From an uncultured Spirochaetales bacterium (lineage in GTDB: Bacteria > Spirochaetota > Spirochaetia > Sphaerochaetales > Sphaerochaetaceae): a stretch of 64,000 nucleotides of DNA. This document shows, in pieces, positions 37,182 through 45,082 of this stretch. The notes under the pieces are model-generated. The model searched no databases. It was not told the DNA's origin and was given only the letters and a program-made list of their open reading frames with translations. Numbering within the stretch: the first letter of the stretch is position 1; each line of letters begins with the position of its first letter. The position numbers and the translations under genes were made by a program. The DNA lies in contig CAKQRI010000001.1 of the NCBI GenBank assembly GCA_934271365.1, positions 124,001 through 188,000 of the forward strand, given 5' to 3'.

Positions 37182-37568
37182 ATGAGAATTATGAGAAGAA
37201 TATTCTTATTTGCAATCTGCATTTCTATCGTATTCTCACTTGTAAGCTGTGCCACTGTATTTTCAGGCTCTACAAGTGATGTCTCAATATTATCTGATCC
37301 AGCAGGCGCTAGTGTAAGCGTTGATGGCATTGAAGTTGCATATACTCCTGTCACATTGCCTCTCAGCAAGAAGAGCAGCCATACAATTGCTCTGAGTGCA
37401 GATGGCTATAATAGTGAGTATTTTATCATCTCAAGCAATGCTGGCGCAGGATGGATTGTCCTTGACTTATTAGCTGGAGCTGTTCCGCTTATTGTGGATG
37501 CTGCTACAGGCAATTGGAATAAGCTATCTCCTGACTCTATTGCTGTGACTCTCAGACCAGCAGAATAG
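37182..37568 (+). CDS. PEGA-domain lipoprotein
   Basis: 128 residues from ATG 37182 (GGGGGA upstream); a second Met at 37191 is possible. The lipoprotein signal ends LVSC (Cys23). A PEGA domain follows (about 33-75): DPAGASVSVDGIEVAYTPV, then HTIALSADGYN, the surface-layer-like fold whose name comes from the Pro-Glu-Gly-Ala motif. A hydrophobic segment near residue 90-105 may also touch the membrane. It is directly followed by the P13-like gene, nine bases on. Confidence 0.85.
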   Translation: MRIMRRIFLFAICISIVFSLVSCATVFSGSTSDVSILSDPAGASVSVDGIEVAYTPVTLPLSKKSSHTIALSADGYNSEYFIISSNAGAGWIVLDLLAGAVPLIVDAATGNWNKLSPDSIAVTLRPAE

Positions 37569-37577
37569 GAGAAGGCT

Positions 37578-38192
37578 ATGAAAAAGATATTGATCCTTAT
37601 TGCTCTTGCGCTTCTGGTTCCTTCATTTGTATTTGCTGATCCTGCCTCATATGCAAGAGTAAATGGCCTCATTGATAGCGGTATGATGAAGAATAGAGAC
37701 CAGATTTCCTATCTTTCATCAGGCCTGTCTTCATCAGAGGCTATGATGCTTTATAACTCCAATAAGATGAATTCTGGAGTTCCTTTTGCTCTTAACTTCC
37801 TGCTTGGATATGGTATTGGCTCCTTTGTACAGGGAGATACTGCTGGAGGCGTTACAGCTCTTGTAGGCGAGCTTATTGGTGGTGCTGCTCTTCTAGGTGG
37901 CTATGCATGTTATGGGGTTGCTTTAGTTAACCATGACTATTCAGACAATCAGGCAGATATCGATGCCGCAACCTCCCAGCTTGCTCTTGGAGCTGGTCTT
38001 ATAATAGGTGGCGGTGTTGTGCTCATTGGAATGCGCATCTATGAGATGATCAGGCCATTCTCTTATGCTAAGAAGTACAATGAGACACTGTTTGAAGCAC
38101 TCAATAGCTCTTATGGTACAACGCTTGCAATCCTGCCATCATCGCTTGATGATAGTCTTGGTGTTACAGCTCTTGCTAGCATAAGGTTCTGA
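37578..38192 (+). CDS. P13-family (Borrelia P13-like) membrane protein
   Basis: 204 residues. The signal peptide ends VFAD (about residue 20). A hydrophobic core with ALNFLLGYGIGSFVQGDTAGG, two Gly-rich membrane segments and YEMIRPFSYAKKYNETL is the typical pattern of the spirochaetal P13 family, whose Borrelia member is a channel-forming outer-membrane protein. The family's restriction to spirochaetes supports the taxonomic call. AGGAG lies upstream of the ATG. It is cotranscribed with the PEGA lipoprotein gene and ends at a hairpin. Confidence 0.8.
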   Translation: MKKILILIALALLVPSFVFADPASYARVNGLIDSGMMKNRDQISYLSSGLSSSEAMMLYNSNKMNSGVPFALNFLLGYGIGSFVQGDTAGGVTALVGELIGGAALLGGYACYGVALVNHDYSDNQADIDAATSQLALGAGLIIGGGVVLIGMRIYEMIRPFSYAKKYNETLFEALNSSYGTTLAILPSSLDDSLGVTALASIRF

Positions 38193-38201
38193 TAATGAGA
38201 A

Positions 38202-38232
38202 GGGCTTAGCGTTTATTATGCTAAGCTCTTTC
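38202..38232. terminator. Bidirectional terminator between the P13-like gene and lnt
   Basis: GGGCTTAGC (38202-38210) pairs with GCTAAGCTC (38220-38228) with one G-U pair and a nine-base loop, followed by TTTC on the plus strand and A/T-rich sequence on the other. It lies in the 42-base gap between convergent genes. Confidence 0.65.
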
Positions 38233-38234
38233 AG

Positions 38235-39899
38235 TCAGCATTCAGCATCCTCTGCTATTGATTCGAACATAGCATTATATCTATCAAGCTGCGTCCTTGT
38301 CTTTTCTTCACGCTTTTCTCTTATATTATATGCAATTGCCAATATATAGATTATAGGGAGAATGAATAGCATCAGCTTTGCAAGCAGATCTGGATGTTTT
38401 ACGTAAAATGTCTCTCCTTTATACTTTCCTATAGGAATATCATAGATTCCATATGTCTCGGTAAATGGTGTGAGCATATTGCGTATCTTGCCATCTTCTG
38501 TAATAAGGCATGTTATTCCGCTGTTTGTGCTTCTGAGCAAAGGCCTTCTTGTTTCAATGGCTCTCATTGCTGCAAGCTGCATATGCTGCATTTCTGCTTC
38601 CACAGATCCTGACCAGCTGTCGTTTGTGAGATTAATGAGGATATCTGCACCATTCTTTACAAATCCAGCAGAAAGGTAGCCGAATGTGTCTTCAAAGCAT
38701 ATTGGTGTTGAGAATGATATTCCATCATAATGGAAAACCGTCATCTCTTCTCCTTCTTCCCACCATTTGTAATCATTTGCAAGAAGAAGCTCATATAGCC
38801 TTGGAAACTGCTTTTCATATGGGAAATGCTCTGTAAATGGTACCAGACGCTGTTTTCTATATGTTCCAAGCACATCTCCGTCCCCGAATAGTATTACAGT
38901 GTTGTATGTCTTCCAGTTCCAGGAGCCATCTGGAAGAAATGCAGGTAGGGTGTCATCTTTGATCAGGCCTTCTGGATTTCCTGTAATAAGAGGGACTCCG
39001 AGGTTCTTTCCGAATGATACGAAATCCTCAACCAGTCTGGATGTGATTCTTGATGAAGGATAAGCCTGATGCCATCTGACAGATGGAACAAATGCTGTTT
39101 CAGACCATACAACGAAGTCTGGATTCTCTTTCATTGCCTCTAAGCTCAATCTTGATAGTGTTTCAAAATTGTTCTTATATGTCTGGTATCCACCTTGCCA
39201 GCTATCTGCAGAGTGCTGTACTGCAGCAATCCTTATAGTCTGCTCCTCTTCTCTTGTATTGTAGGAATGCATTGAATATGCACCATAAAGCATGTTTATA
39301 GCAAATGCTGCAAGGTATATTAGCAGATCTTTCCGATAGAGCTTCTTTTTGGTAATCATCTCTACAATCATTGCTTGAGGCAGTATTATGATAAGCGTAA
39401 TTAGCCATAGACCGAATGCTGATGCGCTCTGGAGCAGGATAGGATAGAGATAGAGCGCCGATGATGGCGTTCCATATGGATATCCAAGAAAGCCCTGAAG
39501 CGTAAGATAGTAGTAGGCTGTCAGCATTATGCTCTGGACTATATATCCATATTTCCTTCTGAATACTGATTGTCCAGTCTTAAGCATTGTGAATAGAAGT
39601 GCATACTGGAAGGATTCAAGTACTGGTGCAATCAGAATGGCGAGTGGGTGGAATGTCTTCAGCCAGTAATTATAGATAAGGTAGAATAGGAATCCATACT
39701 CAAGTCCATAGAGCCATATAGTCTTGTAAGAGCTTTTATCTATGATGAAGAATACGGGAATATATGCAATGAAGATCAGAAGGCCATATCCCTTTTCTGA
39801 GAACATTCCTGGAAAAGCCAGAGAGGAGAGCAGTGCAGATAGCGCTGTCAGCAGTGCCATTGAAAAGAATACAGCAAGCTTCTTTATTATTCTGTTCAT
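38235..39899 (-). CDS. lnt: Apolipoprotein N-acyltransferase
   Basis: 554 residues. About seven or eight N-terminal membrane helices (1-210) precede a nitrilase-type domain with the full triad: Glu in VVWSETAFVPS, Lys in YRKQRLVPFTEHFP and Cys in TPICFEDTFG. It adds the third acyl chain to lipoproteins in the inner membrane, fitting the many lipoproteins in this window. It is divergent from xth, with a 101-base gap holding the promoters. Confidence 0.95.
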   Translation of the reverse strand: MNRIIKKLAVFFSMALLTALSALLSSLAFPGMFSEKGYGLLIFIAYIPVFFIIDKSSYKTIWLYGLEYGFLFYLIYNYWLKTFHPLAILIAPVLESFQYALLFTMLKTGQSVFRRKYGYIVQSIMLTAYYYLTLQGFLGYPYGTPSSALYLYPILLQSASAFGLWLITLIIILPQAMIVEMITKKKLYRKDLLIYLAAFAINMLYGAYSMHSYNTREEEQTIRIAAVQHSADSWQGGYQTYKNNFETLSRLSLEAMKENPDFVVWSETAFVPSVRWHQAYPSSRITSRLVEDFVSFGKNLGVPLITGNPEGLIKDDTLPAFLPDGSWNWKTYNTVILFGDGDVLGTYRKQRLVPFTEHFPYEKQFPRLYELLLANDYKWWEEGEEMTVFHYDGISFSTPICFEDTFGYLSAGFVKNGADILINLTNDSWSGSVEAEMQHMQLAAMRAIETRRPLLRSTNSGITCLITEDGKIRNMLTPFTETYGIYDIPIGKYKGETFYVKHPDLLAKLMLFILPIIYILAIAYNIREKREEKTRTQLDRYNAMFESIAEDAEC

Positions 39900-40000
39900 G
39901 TCTATGTATTTTAACAGATAGCCTCAGTGAAAGTTACATCCATGTATGTATTTGGTATGTATTTATAGCTGAAGGCGGTTTCTTTGGATACAATGATGGC

Positions 40001-40726
40001 ATGAAGCTTATTACATGGAATGTTAATGGGATCAGAGCTGCAATAAAGAAGGGCTTTTATGAATATATAGAGAGACGTGATCCTGATATCATATGCCTTC
40101 AGGAGACTAAACTCAGCAGGAATGTCATGCCTCCTGAGATTACAGGCTATCATTCCTTTTATAATGATGCTGAGAGAAACGGTTATTCAGGCACAGCTAT
40201 ATTCTCAAAAACTGAGCCGATTGCAGTTGAATATGGTGATGATGCGGAGGGGCGCCTCATAATCGCAGAGTTCGCAAAGTTCTTTATTGTTACTGCATAT
40301 GCTCCGAATTCTGGAAGGGGAATGGATAGAAAGAGGGTATGGAATGAGTATTTCCTAAACAGGGTGAAGGCGCTTGATGAGAGAAAGCCTCTTATGATAT
40401 CTGGAGATCTGAATGCAGCACTCACATCTCTGGATGTATGGTCAGATGCCCTAGATGGGACAGCAGGTTACACAAAGGAGGAGAGAGAAGATATGAAGAG
40501 GCTCTTATCCTCAGGCTTCACAGATGTCTATAGATATCTTTATAGAGATGGAAGGGATTATAGCTGGTGGTCATATATGAATAATGCAAAGGAAAACGAT
40601 CATGGCATGCGCATAGATTACTGGCTTACTTCAGATAGAATCAGAAACAGGATAAACTCTATCGCCATAGATAGATCAGAGAATGCTTCTGATCATGCTC
40701 CGGTTCTTCTGGATATTGCATATTAG
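40001..40726 (+). CDS. xth: Exodeoxyribonuclease III
   Basis: 241 residues from ATG 40001, the start that gives the standard MKLITWNVNGIRA; the open frame runs upstream into the lnt gene. Catalytic residues: Asn in NVNGIR, Glu in QETKL, SGDLNAA (Asp, Asn), and the SDHAPV His-Asp pair. It cuts DNA at abasic sites and has 3'-5' exonuclease activity. It is the last backbone gene before the AT-rich island. Confidence 0.95.
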   Translation: MKLITWNVNGIRAAIKKGFYEYIERRDPDIICLQETKLSRNVMPPEITGYHSFYNDAERNGYSGTAIFSKTEPIAVEYGDDAEGRLIIAEFAKFFIVTAYAPNSGRGMDRKRVWNEYFLNRVKALDERKPLMISGDLNAALTSLDVWSDALDGTAGYTKEEREDMKRLLSSGFTDVYRYLYRDGRDYSWWSYMNNAKENDHGMRIDYWLTSDRIRNRINSIAIDRSENASDHAPVLLDIAY

Positions 40727-40833
40727 ATGGAAGATGGTCGGCTATGATCTGTTCTTATTCTGTCAGCTATTTCTGAATTTGTTTATATTGAACAGAGAAG
40801 GTTTTTATCCGAAAGCCATGTTATGATTCTAAT

Positions 40834-41456
40834 ATGATTGATATAAAAAAATCTCGAATCTTGCTATATGATGATATAGCCAATTCCTTAAAGGAAATGG
40901 TTACTGCTGCTAGGCGAGAGGCAGGTAATAGATATCGTAAAGGCGAAAGAAAGATTATTGCGGCTACAACTGAAACAGCTCATGACAGCGCTAACAGAAG
41001 TATCGATGAGGAAGCACCGGACCTTGAAGATTGTAAGACAGAAATAGTTGGGAAGAATGAAATTAAACTAACTAATGAGCATGGTACATTTAATCACAAG
41101 ATAAATATTATTTCATCTCCTAAACCTGGTGAATGTCGAATTATACCAGTGCCTTCGATTGATGATGGTTTTTATGGGAACCTTGTATTGTTGATGAAGG
41201 AAAACATGCAGTAAAGCTCAATATGGGACATCCGTATTATCATAAAGTCTATTATCCCGTAATCAATCAGAATGTAATGGTTACCGGTATGGATTCATTG
41301 CTCTGGTCATTTGGTGAAGCAGAGTTGCAGACTACCGATGAAAAGACAAGAGAGCGATATGAGGATTTCAGACAGAAGATTTCTCTTATTATCAAGAGGC
41401 TTGTTGCTGATTTACCAGACCCCAAAATTGATGAACAGGAAGATGATGAGGAATAA
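40834..41456 (+). pseudogene. Remnant of a GHKL (HATPase_c_3) ATP-binding protein, truncated and frameshifted
   Basis: The first open part (40834-41214, 126 codons) and the second (41223-41456, 77 codons) are one protein split by a missing base. After DDGFYG (ggg, 41176-41178) the reading must move one frame to give EPCIVDEGKHAVKLNMGHPYYHKVYYP, the expected continuation in this family. One extra G in the G-run would restore it. The N-terminal GHKL ATPase domain is absent: a stop closes the frame shortly upstream, so only the C-terminal transducer-like part survives. Its stop overlaps an ATG at 41456 (TAATG) of the HNH gene, the usual partner. It is probably a dying restriction-type module. 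Confidence 0.7.
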
Positions 41457-41465
41457 TGAAATACC

Positions 41466-42281
41466 GTGAACTTAGGTAAATATGTAGTCAATGTATTGCA
41501 AGATTCTTTTGATCTGCCTTTTTCTGCTGTTTCAACGGCAGAGGGTGGTTATATAATTACACCTACGAATGAACATGAAGAATACTTTGATATGCATTTC
41601 TATATATCGGATGATATCCGTTTAAGCATAGAAATAAAGCCTCAAACTTATGCTAGAGAACTTATTAATACTATGAATATGTCGTCTGATGAGATGAAGC
41701 TCACATTCTGCGATATTGCCCGCTGCATTATAAATAGACGAGGCAAATTATCTCTTCAGATCAATGACGATATTGTTTCTTCAACAGATTATTCTACTTG
41801 GCCTGAAAAGTGGAATAATATTACATGTAGAATAACAAGAATGCCAATATTTCCAGATGAAACTGATGACAGGTCTAGAATGGAAATTGTTGCAGACTGG
41901 GTGAATTTGGCCACTAGCTTATATTTTGCCCTAATACCACTTAGCCTTGTTGATGAAACCGAAGTAAAGCCTGAAGGTAAAAGGAGTATAGTTACAACTA
42001 ATAAATACGAAAGAAATCCAGCAAATAGAAATCTTTGTCTTGCTATTCATGGTTATAAGTGTGCAGTATGTGGGTTTGATTTTGAGAAGACATATGGATC
42101 ATTAGGACATCACTTTATAGAAGTCCATCATATAGTACCTGTGTCATCAATTGGTCATGAATATAAACTAAAACCTGAGACTGATCTAATTCCTTTATGC
42201 TCGAATTGCCATGCCATGATTCATAGACATGACCCTGCACTTCTTCAGATAGAGCTGAAGAGAATACTTAATAGTCATTAA
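41466..42281 (+). CDS. HNH endonuclease (partner of the GHKL-ATPase remnant), possibly 5'-frameshifted
   Basis: 271 residues from GTG 41466, the only start left in this frame. The C-terminal HNH nuclease is intact: Cys199-x2-Cys202, VHH (221-222) and LCSNCHAMIH (Cys245, Cys248, His253), with an R-x-L-x3-HGYKCAVCGFDF approach typical of restriction HNH enzymes. The N-terminal 160 residues probably recognise DNA. The ancestral start was likely ATG 41456, overlapping the ATPase stop and giving MKYREL; one extra A at about 41475 breaks that frame. Whether the GTG is used is unknown. It is likely a DNA restriction enzyme by family. Confidence 0.75.
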   Translation: MNLGKYVVNVLQDSFDLPFSAVSTAEGGYIITPTNEHEEYFDMHFYISDDIRLSIEIKPQTYARELINTMNMSSDEMKLTFCDIARCIINRRGKLSLQINDDIVSSTDYSTWPEKWNNITCRITRMPIFPDETDDRSRMEIVADWVNLATSLYFALIPLSLVDETEVKPEGKRSIVTTNKYERNPANRNLCLAIHGYKCAVCGFDFEKTYGSLGHHFIEVHHIVPVSSIGHEYKLKPETDLIPLCSNCHAMIHRHDPALLQIELKRILNSH

Positions 42282-42345
42282 AGAAACGTAATGTCTGCTT
42301 ACTCCAACACTTCATATAATCTTGGGACAGTATATTGCATAGCTA

Positions 42346-42468
42346 TTACGGAGCTTTATGCCGAACTGACAAACTAACAATATGTCTACTATATTGACTG
42401 CGGTCCACTTTCTCTATAGCCAATCTCTCTTCAAAGTTCAGATGTGTATACAATCTCTTCTTTTCCAT
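42346..42468 (-). pseudogene. 5' remnant of an IS30-like transposase
   Basis: A 40-codon frame on the minus strand begins MEKKRLYTHLNFEERLAIEK, the pattern of IS30-family transposase N-termini, with a good GGAGAG site upstream. After 20 residues it diverges at the 26-bp repeat (42382-42407) and stops. The element is otherwise absent. This fills the 389-base gene-free gap 42282-42670, in which nothing else is evident. Confidence 0.4.
42382..42407 (+). repeat. 26-bp direct repeat, copy 1 (island-flanking)
   Basis: ATGTCTACTATATTGACTG followed by CGGTCCA. The second copy (46817-46842) differs at two positions (TA for CG). The pair brackets the 4.4-kb block with the nuclease/SMC genes. Confidence 0.6.
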
Positions 42469-42670
42469 TGTTCTTCTCTCCTCATTGTGAGAAACGGCGA
42501 TGAATGGATACTTATATTTTATCTGTCTTTTTCTTTGTTTGTAAAACTCAGTGCACTCTCATCCCTTTCTGTTGCACTTAGTATTACAATGAACATGATG
42601 ATTCTTGATTATGATATTTTATCCTAAAACATAAAAAATAACTTATACTACTGTTCTAAAAGGGGACTAA

Positions 42671-42979
42671 ATGAAATTCAATTTAGATTTAAGACAAGAG
42701 TTATCAATCGAGCCTTGGTATTGGGACCTTTCAAATACAGAGATGAGAGAAAATTTCAAGGATTATCTCACAGAAGAGAAAGGATATCAGATGATGAGAT
42801 CAAAAAATCGAGTCGGCATCATGGTATCGTATCTCGAAGCCATAGACAATCTTGCAAAGAGCGATGAAGTTTCATTAGCATTTGTAGGGGTAAATGTTGA
42901 TGATTATATAGCAAAATGTAACAATGCTGATAAAATCCTACTGAAAGCTCTTAAATTATATAAAGAGTTTGTTTCTTAA
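42671..42979 (+). CDS. Small hypothetical protein (102 aa)
   Basis: 102 residues, soluble, mostly helical. It starts MKFNLDLRQELSIEPWYWDLS and ends KCNNADKILLKALKLYKEFVS. AAGGGGAC precedes the ATG by six bases. No family is recognised. A 26-base stretch of its 3' end recurs inverted at 46733-46758, suggesting a former paralogue at the other edge of the island. It is AT-rich like the rest of the island. It could be a component of the nearby nuclease/ATPase system, but it is 1.1 kb away and separated by a secreted-protein gene. Confidence 0.6.
   Translation: MKFNLDLRQELSIEPWYWDLSNTEMRENFKDYLTEEKGYQMMRSKNRVGIMVSYLEAIDNLAKSDEVSLAFVGVNVDDYIAKCNNADKILLKALKLYKEFVS
42913..42938 (+). repeat. 26-bp inverted repeat, copy 1 (inside the 102-aa gene)
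   Basis: AAAATG-T-AACAATGCTGA-T-AAAATCC; it matches the reverse complement of 46733-46758 at 24 of 26 positions. It encodes KCNNADKI. Confidence 0.55.
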
Positions 42980-43255
42980 AACCATTATTTAGCTTCTCTC
43001 TGGATTTCTATTACTCATACCTAGAGCATTTGCTGATATAAATAAATATTAGGGAAATGGCAATATAGATTCATGCATTCTGCATATTTTGTTAAAGGAT
43101 CTTTGCTTTGTACTAAGTTACAAATGTTTTTCTTTAATATCAGCTCGGAATTTATAAACATTTAAGAATAGAAATAAATTCTTATCTACTACTATTAAAA
43201 TGTTTTATTAATGACAACCCTAAATAATGGTTTTATCCTAAGAAAAGGTACAAAC

Positions 43256-43903
43256 ATGAATAAAAAAATTTTTATTGTTCTTTTGCTCTTAATCCTCGGC
43301 ATATTTAATGTATTTGCTGTGTCACAAGATTATATCAGTGGATATATTGCAGGCTATTCTGATGGAAAACTAGGATTTACATCTAAATATACAAGGGATG
43401 ATGATTCGGCACCCATCAGTGTACCTTCCCCTTTCACTATAAAATTTTTCGTAGATGAATTTGATGATTATACTGAAGAATGCTATGTTTCATTAAAGGC
43501 CATGCAGTCAGGAATTTCTAATAATTCCTTAATTAGTAATTCCGATATTAAATGGAATCTTATAGTATCACCTTGGGAATTTTCATTTTCGATTTACGAA
43601 CATGGATATTCAAGATTGATGGGAAATTATAATTATCCTGATAAATATACAATTTCTATCAAAACTGAAAATGGCACTATCCTTAAAGCCGATGCTGAAA
43701 ATTCTGATGACAGAATCACTGTAACGTCCGATTATGATTACTATGGTTTGCTTAATGAATTCAAAAAAAGCCAAACAATCAAAATTTTGATTTCAGAAAT
43801 CTCAGATTACTATCCAACATCTTATAATCTAGGGACATTGAACTGTGAAGGATTCTCTGCTCTGTATGATCAAATGATATATTCATATAATAACTACAAT
43901 TGA
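43256..43903 (+). CDS. Exported protein of unknown function
   Basis: 215 residues from ATG 43256, where AAAAGG and a clean signal peptide (MNKKIFIVLLLLILGIFNVFA) coincide; the frame is open 45 bases upstream without such features. The mature part is acidic, rich in Tyr, Asp and Ser, with alternating strands, and has no cysteines suitable for lipidation. The cell location is periplasm or surface. It is flanked by AT-rich gaps (42980-43255 and 43904-44074) in which I see no gene. Confidence 0.6.
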   Translation: MNKKIFIVLLLLILGIFNVFAVSQDYISGYIAGYSDGKLGFTSKYTRDDDSAPISVPSPFTIKFFVDEFDDYTEECYVSLKAMQSGISNNSLISNSDIKWNLIVSPWEFSFSIYEHGYSRLMGNYNYPDKYTISIKTENGTILKADAENSDDRITVTSDYDYYGLLNEFKKSQTIKILISEISDYYPTSYNLGTLNCEGFSALYDQMIYSYNNYN

Positions 43904-44074
43904 AAAAAAGAATTACTTGCCATTTTGAATCTTTTTTTGATATAAGCAAATACTAAAGAAATCATCAGTTTCTATTTTTTTCTGCGATACCGTGTCAATA
44001 GAGAATGCTTAAGTGAACCACATAATAATTTAGGCAACTATCAAAAATTCTATATTAAAGGAGGCAAACTTTAA

Positions 44075-45082
44075 ATGGCAACAAACCGACGAGCAAATGC
44101 TGTTAATTTTGGTTTTGATTTTCAAACTAATGCTGCAATTATACTAATGTTGGATAATATTGAATGTTTGTCGTCCTTGCGCCTTGAAGGAAATTATGAG
44201 GATATTGAGTTAAGCTTGGTTGATGGTGAATGTATATTTGCTCAGGCCAAGGCAATAGAAAAAAGCAGCTCTGATTTTCGAAATGTTCGACACAACTTGA
44301 AAGATGCACTTTTGACATTATCAGAAGCAGCCAGCAAGAAAAAAGCTAAGCAGCTAGTTTTTATCACTAATTCTCCAAACCCAATAAAGGAAGATGCATC
44401 TCGAAGCATTTTTTATGGATTATCAAGAAGACCGTTTTCATCATTACCAAGCTCATCGCAAAAAATAATTTCTGATTTTACAAATACAATTGATGTACCT
44501 CTTGACTTAAATAGATTCTTGATTCAAGTTGTTCCATTTGAAACAGATGATGAAAGAGAACGATACAAGGTGATTAAACAAGAAATTGATGATTTCATTG
44601 GAAATTTGAACTTAGATATCCCTGGTATAGGAAAAAAACTACTATGTATTTGGCAAAATAGTATTTTTCACAATGCTTCAAAGAAAGATAGCTCAATTCT
44701 TCTCAGCAAAAAAGATTTAATATGGCCTCTTATTGCCATATCAACTGATATCGAACGTCTTGGAGAACTTCCTGAAATAGTTGATGGAGCATTGTATGAT
44801 GAAGTACTTCGAAAATACAATGCCTTGATTAATACATGGACAGATCGATTTGAGTTATATACAAGTATTCTGTACAGTTTCACCAGTTTTAACTATGACC
44901 AAGATAAATATAAAAATAAAATAATAGCATTTATATCAGAAAAATATATGGATTATCTTCCTGAATTCGAAATCAAAAATGAAGATAAGGAAGTTCAAGA
45001 AGCCCTTGTAAAGATTGTCCTCTACGCTGTGCTAAATGGTCGTTTTTCAATACAGAAAATAAAGAATGGAACAAATCTATGA
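44075..45082 (+). CDS. Cap4/DUF4297-type nuclease protein (LmuA-like)
   Basis: 335 residues. The N-terminus has the layout of a Cap4-like PD-(D/E)xK endonuclease: GFDFQTNAAIILML helix, then EGNYEDIELSLVDGECIFAQAK with acidic residues at 42-45 and the Q-x-K at 57-59. The remainder is helical. AAAGGAGG lies upstream. It overlaps the SMC-like ATPase gene by four bases (ATGA), so the two form an operon. The pairing matches Lamassu (LmuA nuclease with LmuB SMC ATPase) or the broader ABC-3C systems, where DNA-end sensing by the ATPase releases the nuclease to kill or block infected cells. Role by inference. Confidence 0.7.
   Translation: MATNRRANAVNFGFDFQTNAAIILMLDNIECLSSLRLEGNYEDIELSLVDGECIFAQAKAIEKSSSDFRNVRHNLKDALLTLSEAASKKKAKQLVFITNSPNPIKEDASRSIFYGLSRRPFSSLPSSSQKIISDFTNTIDVPLDLNRFLIQVVPFETDDERERYKVIKQEIDDFIGNLNLDIPGIGKKLLCIWQNSIFHNASKKDSSILLSKKDLIWPLIAISTDIERLGELPEIVDGALYDEVLRKYNALINTWTDRFELYTSILYSFTSFNYDQDKYKNKIIAFISEKYMDYLPEFEIKNEDKEVQEALVKIVLYAVLNGRFSIQKIKNGTNL

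Noticed and set aside
42382..42627. 81-codon plus-strand ORF in the island
   Set aside because: Starts inside the repeat, no ribosome-binding site, hydrophobic composition of AT-rich non-coding DNA, and lies over the transposase-like remnant on the other strand.
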